A DNA stretch of 64,000 nt, from contig JBAZHC010000008.1 of assembly GCA_041652575.1 (NCBI GenBank), forward strand, positions 1 through 64,000, given 5' to 3'. The notes below the pieces were generated by a model. The model searched no databases. It saw only the letters and a program-made list of their open reading frames with translations, and was not told where the DNA came from. The stretch is from Phycisphaerae bacterium (GTDB lineage: Bacteria > Planctomycetota > Phycisphaerae > Sedimentisphaerales > UBA12454). Of the stretch, positions 60,440 through 64,000 are shown piece after piece (position 1 is the stretch's first letter; the number at the start of each line of letters is the position of its first letter). The position numbers were made by a program, and so were the translations under genes.

Positions 60440-61713
60440 TTACTCAACGCCTGATCAAAGTCGATTATAATATCGTCAATGTGTTCGGTTCCGACCGATA
60501 CACGAATAAAATCAGGGCTTACCCCTGCCGCAAACTGTTCTGCCTCACTCAACTGCTGATGAGTCGTGCTTGCAGGATGAATAACCAGCGTCTTGCTGTC
60601 AAGTATATTAGCAAGATGGCTGGCGAGTTTCACGCTGTTAATAAATTTTTCGCCTGCCTTTCTGCCGCCTTTTATTCCGAAGCCGAGCATCGCACCCGCC
60701 CCATTAGGCAGATATTTTTTGGCAAGTTTGTAATCCGGATGAGATTCCAAACCGGGATAATTGACCCATGTTACAGCTTTATGTTTTTCGAGCCATTTGG
60801 CAAGAGCCAGAGCGTTTTCGCAGTGCCGCGGTACTCGCAGATGCAGCGTTTCGATGCCCTGCAGAAACAGGAATGCATTAAACGGCGAAAGACAGGCACC
60901 CATATCGCGCAGCAATTGCAGGCGTGCCTTTAAAATATATGCGACATTACCGAACTGCTCGACGTATTTTACGCCGTGATAACTCTGGTCCGGCTCTGTC
61001 AATTCAGGGAATTTGCCGTTGGCCCAGTTGAATTTGCCGGAATCAATAATAATTCCGCCAATGCTCGAACCGTGGCCGCCGATTATCTTGGTGCAGCTAT
61101 GTACGACAATATCGACGCCGTATTCAATCGGCCGCAGGAGTATCGGCGACATTGTTGTATTATCGCAGATAACCGGCAGATTATTTTTGTGGGCAATTTC
61201 AACAATCTTTTCAAAATCCGGAATATTATTTTTCGGATTAGCACAGCTTTCGATATAAATCAGTTTTGTATTTTTCTTTATTGCCTTTGTGAAATTTTCC
61301 GGCTTTGAAGGGTCAACAAAACTGACCTCAATGCCGAGCTTGGGCAGAGTATGACCGAACAGCGTAATTGTGCCGCCGTAAAGAGTGCTTGCCGAGATAA
61401 AATGCTCGCCTGATTTGCAGATATTCAGAATCGCCGCGGTAATTGCCGCCATTCCTGAACTGAAAGCAAGAGCAGCGACGCCGCCCTCGAGCGCAGCGAG
61501 GCGTTTTTCGAGAACATCGGTCGTCGGATTCATCAGTCTTGTATAAATATTACCGAACTGCTTAAGACCGAAAAGGTCCGCGGCGTGAGCGGTATCTTTA
61601 AAAACATAACTGCTTGTCTGGTAAATCGGCACTGCCCTGCTCAGCGTGTCCGAATCTACCGTCTGGCCGGCGTGCAGAGCCAGCGTTTCAAGATGATACT
61701 TTTTCTCTTCCAT
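60424..61713 (-). CDS. metY: O-acetylhomoserine sulfhydrylase (MetY)
   Basis: Pyridoxal-phosphate enzyme that makes homocysteine from O-acetylhomoserine and sulfide, or cysteine from O-acetylserine. The 429 residues contain LALHAGQTVDSDTLSRAVPIYQTSSYVF, the cofactor Lys in VVHSCTKIIGGHGSSIGG, ASTTHQQLSEAEQFAAGV and IRVSVGTEHIDDII. AAAGGA precedes the ATG. Its stop is read from the heptad array, so the last residues (SSES) are array-derived. It lies 2 bp from nadA. Confidence 0.96.
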   Translation of the reverse strand: MEEKKYHLETLALHAGQTVDSDTLSRAVPIYQTSSYVFKDTAHAADLFGLKQFGNIYTRLMNPTTDVLEKRLAALEGGVAALAFSSGMAAITAAILNICKSGEHFISASTLYGGTITLFGHTLPKLGIEVSFVDPSKPENFTKAIKKNTKLIYIESCANPKNNIPDFEKIVEIAHKNNLPVICDNTTMSPILLRPIEYGVDIVVHSCTKIIGGHGSSIGGIIIDSGKFNWANGKFPELTEPDQSYHGVKYVEQFGNVAYILKARLQLLRDMGACLSPFNAFLFLQGIETLHLRVPRHCENALALAKWLEKHKAVTWVNYPGLESHPDYKLAKKYLPNGAGAMLGFGIKGGRKAGEKFINSVKLASHLANILDSKTLVIHPASTTHQQLSEAEQFAAGVSPDFIRVSVGTEHIDDIIIDFDQALSKSSES

Positions 61714-61715
61714 TT

Positions 61716-62633
61716 TTATCCTTTCGGCAAAACTGCCACCATTCTTTCAAGTGCTTTTCTGGCTTTTTGGGCCGTTTCGTCAGGAACTTTGATAATATAT
61801 TTATTATCTTCCAGCGAAAACAAAACCTTTTCGAGCGTAATCTTTTTCATATTCGGACAAATAAACTTATTCGAAGCCGGGTAAAAAGTTTTTTCCGGAT
61901 TTTGTTTTTTCAAAGTATGAATAATGCCGATTTCAGTAGCGATTATAAATTCCTTTTTATCGCTGCCGCGGACAAACTTTAACATTTGTCCTGTACTTAA
62001 AAGCTCATCGGCACAATCTCTGACCGTAACGGGGCACTCCGGATGAGCCAGCGTAATCGCCGCCGGATGAACAGCCTGTATTTTTTTAACATCGTCAGCA
62101 GTAGCGAAAACGTGCGTCGGGCAATAACCGGGCCAAAGCACCATATCCCTGCCGGTTCTTTCTTTTACGACCTGTCCGAGATTTTTGTCCGGCACAAAAA
62201 TAATTTTCTTTTGGGCGTCTATCGAATTTACGACATCAGCGGCGTTTGAACTTGTGCAGCAGTAATCGCTTATCGCTTTCACTTCGGCAGAACTGTTTAC
62301 ATAGCAAACGACAATAGCATCCGGATATTTTGCCTTTAATTCTTCAAGCTGGTTAGCTGTAATCATATCCGCCATCGGGCAGCCTGCGGTTTTATCAGGC
62401 AGTAAAACAGTTTTGTTCGGCGAAAGAATCGAAGCCGTTTCAGCCATAAACAAAACGCCGCAGAAAACTATTTTCTCTGCAGGGGTACTTGCCGCCTTTC
62501 TGCTCAGTTCAAGCGAATCGCCTGTAAAATCAGCAATGTCCTGAATCTCGCCGGACTGATAGTTATGCGCAAGAATTACCGCGTTTTTCTTTTTCTTAAG
62601 ATTATTTATTTTTTCAATGATACTCTGATTCAT
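61716..62633 (-). CDS. nadA: quinolinate synthase
   Basis: [4Fe-4S] enzyme of NAD synthesis that condenses iminoaspartate with dihydroxyacetone phosphate. The start at 62633 (305 residues) lies 8 nt after the cysE stop; the frame is open further upstream but overlaps cysE. The three cluster cysteines are visible: DKTAGCPMAD, WPGYCPTHV and FICPNMKKI. Also VILAHNYQSGEIQDIADFTGDSL near the start. Its place among cysteine and Fe-S genes fits its cluster need. nadB and nadC are not in the window. Confidence 0.95.
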   Translation of the reverse strand: MNQSIIEKINNLKKKKNAVILAHNYQSGEIQDIADFTGDSLELSRKAASTPAEKIVFCGVLFMAETASILSPNKTVLLPDKTAGCPMADMITANQLEELKAKYPDAIVVCYVNSSAEVKAISDYCCTSSNAADVVNSIDAQKKIIFVPDKNLGQVVKERTGRDMVLWPGYCPTHVFATADDVKKIQAVHPAAITLAHPECPVTVRDCADELLSTGQMLKFVRGSDKKEFIIATEIGIIHTLKKQNPEKTFYPASNKFICPNMKKITLEKVLFSLEDNKYIIKVPDETAQKARKALERMVAVLPKG

Positions 62634-62640
62634 ATATTTT

Positions 62641-63540
62641 TTACTTTTTTGGTTTCTTCTGGATATAAACAAGTTCCGGTCTTGACATTGAAACTATAAC
62701 GCCCGGGGGAACTGAATCCTTAATCCATACGTTTCCGCTTATTATTGTGCCTTTGCCGATTACCACATCGCCCAGGATTGTAGCCGCGGCATAAATCGTA
62801 ACGTCATCTTCGATTGTCGGATGTCTTTTTACCCCTCGCAGGCTCTGTCCCTTGGCGGGAGCAAGAGCGCCGAGCGTCACGCCCTGATAAATTTTTACGT
62901 TATTGCCTATGATGGAAGTTTCGCCGATGACTATACCGGTGCCGTGGTCGATGAAAAACCTTTCACCGATTTTCGCGCCGGGATGAATGTCAATTCCCGT
63001 TTCGTGATGAGTACGTTCGCTCATTATTCTCGGAATCAGCGGCACATCTTTAAGATAAAGTTCATGCGCAATCCTGTGAGTCGTTATTGCCTTTAGGCCC
63101 GGATAGCTTAAAACGATTTCCTCGAAACTCGATGCCGCAGGGTCGCCGTCAAAAGCCGCCTGGATATCGGTCTTGAGCAGTTTGCGAATTTTCGGAATCT
63201 GCGCCAAAAGATGCTCCGTAACTTCTTTGGCCATTATATGGCATCCGTCGCTGTTGCACTGTTTCAGTCTGCACTGATGACGAAACGCCCTTTCCACCTG
63301 CTCGACGAGCTGATTTTGAACCTGGCAGAGAATATCGCCGACTACGAAACTGATATTCGAGCTTGTTATATCTCTGGCCCCTGTATAGCCGGGAAAAATA
63401 ACTTCCGTAAGCAGGCCGAGTATTTCGCGTATCCTGTCCCGCAGAGGCAGATTCGTGGTATCGATAAAATTTATACCGGAATCGTCTTCGTAGGTATCCA
63501 CAACCGCCTTGACAAATTTTTTAATTTTATCATTTTCCAT
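62641..63540 (-). CDS. cysE: serine O-acetyltransferase
   Basis: Acetylates serine with acetyl-CoA, the committed step of cysteine synthesis. The 299 residues have a long helical N-domain (1-160) and a left-handed hexapeptide beta-helix (ETGIDIHPGAKIGERFFIDHGTGIVIGET, with IYQGVTLGAL further on). The ATG at 63540 has GGGGG 4 nt upstream; a GTG four codons earlier is also possible. The ribosome site lies inside the 3' arm of a 15-bp inverted repeat and overlaps a 13-codon leader ORF, suggesting translational regulation. Confidence 0.95.
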   Translation of the reverse strand: MENDKIKKFVKAVVDTYEDDSGINFIDTTNLPLRDRIREILGLLTEVIFPGYTGARDITSSNISFVVGDILCQVQNQLVEQVERAFRHQCRLKQCNSDGCHIMAKEVTEHLLAQIPKIRKLLKTDIQAAFDGDPAASSFEEIVLSYPGLKAITTHRIAHELYLKDVPLIPRIMSERTHHETGIDIHPGAKIGERFFIDHGTGIVIGETSIIGNNVKIYQGVTLGALAPAKGQSLRGVKRHPTIEDDVTIYAAATILGDVVIGKGTIISGNVWIKDSVPPGVIVSMSRPELVYIQKKPKK

Positions 63541-63542
63541 AT

Positions 63543-63584
63543 TTACCCCCACACCAATGTTTCTGATAAATACTTTGTTTTCAT
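63543..63584 (-). CDS. 13-residue leader peptide ORF upstream of cysE
   Basis: The frame MKTKYLSETLVWG, with AAGGGA 4 nt before its ATG, ends in TAA 2 nt before the cysE ATG. Its last codons lie in the 3' arm of the inverted repeat that also holds the cysE ribosome site. Translating it would open the hairpin. Candidate only; it is too short to be proven by sequence. Confidence 0.45.
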   Translation of the reverse strand: MKTKYLSETLVWG

Positions 63585-63632
63585 TTTTTCCCTTAAAATT
63601 TTATCCCCTGCACCGATACATTGGTGTGGGGG
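63546..63632 (-). promoter_or_regulatory. 15-bp inverted repeat covering the cysE ribosome site
   Basis: ACATTGGTGTGGGGG (63618-63632) is the exact reverse complement of CCCCCACACCAATGT (63546-63560), with 57 nt between. On the minus strand the second arm contains the GGGGG used as the cysE ribosome site. Confidence 0.7.
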
Positions 63633-63640
63633 CGTACCTT

Positions 63641-64000
63641 TTACTGAAATAGTTCTGTCGAAATATATCTTTCGCCGGTATCACAGATAATCGTTACTAT
63701 AACTTTTCCTTTATTTTCTTTTCTCTTTGCAAGCTGCATAGCGGCGAAAACATTTGCACCGGAACTAATCCCCGCAAGGATGCCTTCTTTTGCGGCAAGC
63801 TGCTTTGCCGTTTCGATTGCGTCTTCATTTGTTACGCAGATAATCTCATCGCATACAGCCCTGTCAAAAACCTTCGGCACGAAGCCAGCGCCTATGCCCT
63901 GAATTTTATGCGGGCCGGGTTTGCCGCCTGAAAGTATCGCCGAATCGGCAGGTTCAACCGCTACAACCTTAACGGACGGCTTATATTTTTTAAGCACCTG
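63641..64000 (-). CDS. cysK: cysteine synthase A, C-terminal part (cut by window end)
   Basis: The last about 118 residues of a pyridoxal-phosphate O-acetylserine sulfhydrylase. Recognisable text: VVAVEPADSAILSGGKPGPHKIQGIGAGFVP, EGILAGISSGANVFAAMQLA and VTIICDTGERYISTELF. The N-terminal part with the cofactor lysine is beyond position 64000. It precedes cysE by 100 bp, the usual pair for cysteine synthesis. Confidence 0.95.
   Translation of the reverse strand, partial: QVLKKYKPSVKVVAVEPADSAILSGGKPGPHKIQGIGAGFVPKVFDRAVCDEIICVTNEDAIETAKQLAAKEGILAGISSGANVFAAMQLAKRKENKGKVIVTIICDTGERYISTELFQ

Noticed and set aside
63641..64000. Truncated cysK pseudogene
   Set aside because: The frame is open to the window edge and the missing N-terminal part simply lies outside the window.

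Overview
The window reads as a chromosomal segment of a planctomycete, most likely class Phycisphaerae (Sedimentisphaerales-like). This is inferred from gene content: a PEP-CTERM protein, secreted beta-helix and polysaccharidase proteins with dockerin-like ends but no cohesins, a LacI/AraC hybrid (XylR-type) regulator, a DUF6941 protein, and a reduced division cluster (mraZ, rsmH, a LysM gene, an FtsL-like gene, ftsI) without the usual mur/fts genes after it. Most intergenic DNA is AT-rich, and there is no transposase, phage gene or CRISPR array.

Layout. 0.1-5.1 kb: two exported surface-type proteins and a HEAT-repeat protein. 5.2-10.9 kb: a rod-shape operon (coiled-coil membrane protein, a 54-residue membrane protein, mreB, mreC, mreD, PBP2). 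It converges on the minus-strand division cluster (10.9-15.4 kb), whose promoter carries a textbook MraZ operator. 15.6-21.3 kb: tRNA-Gly, proA-proB, tRNA-Leu, a nitroreductase, a coiled-coil protein, rnc and a STAS protein. 21.5-26.4 kb: a PIG-L deacetylase, a repeat-flanked four-helix-bundle gene, then a coupled glycosyltransferase / six-hairpin glycosidase / glycosyltransferase operon. 26.5-36.8 kb: mainly housekeeping genes (DUF486, DUF3795, YifB, an RMD1-like protein, DUF6941, an ArsB/NhaD-type transporter, queA, a PTS EIIA protein, glgP). 36.9-37.7 kb: tmRNA and a probable 6S RNA. 37.9-54.0 kb: a pectin utilisation locus (PL9, PL10, two CE8 pectinesterases, GH78 rhamnosidase, GH31) with its own XylR-type regulator. 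54.1-57.6 kb: an MsrB-MsrA lipoprotein, a membrane glycosyltransferase and a sugar isomerase. 57.7-64.0 kb: a minus-strand sulfur / Fe-S operon (cysK, cysE, nadA, metY, nifU, nifS), interrupted by a second repeat-flanked four-helix-bundle element.

The most interesting structure is a family of small elements. Two genes for the four-helix-bundle '23S rRNA intervening sequence protein' family (22170-22541 and 60031-60393) sit between ordinary protein genes. Each is enclosed by inverted arrays of 7-nt units (GAAGATT-type in one, GAGTTTT-type in the other) whose purine-led strand points inward on both sides. A gene-less copy at 10891-10921 matches the inverted right array of the first element at 31 of 31 positions. 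The arrays run into neighbouring genes and supply their stop codons. The architecture parallels rRNA intervening sequences, where complementary ends form a stem, but here it lies outside rRNA. Mobility and RNA processing are inference.

Other points: a 15-bp inverted repeat plus a 13-codon leader ORF in front of cysE; a second ribosome binding site and start inside the MsrB-MsrA lipoprotein gene; a dockerin whose two halves are separated by a carbohydrate-binding-like module; an in-frame IPAKAGIQ palindromic insertion in the rhamnosidase; and an unassigned structured small RNA with its own promoter and terminator at about 30473-30608.
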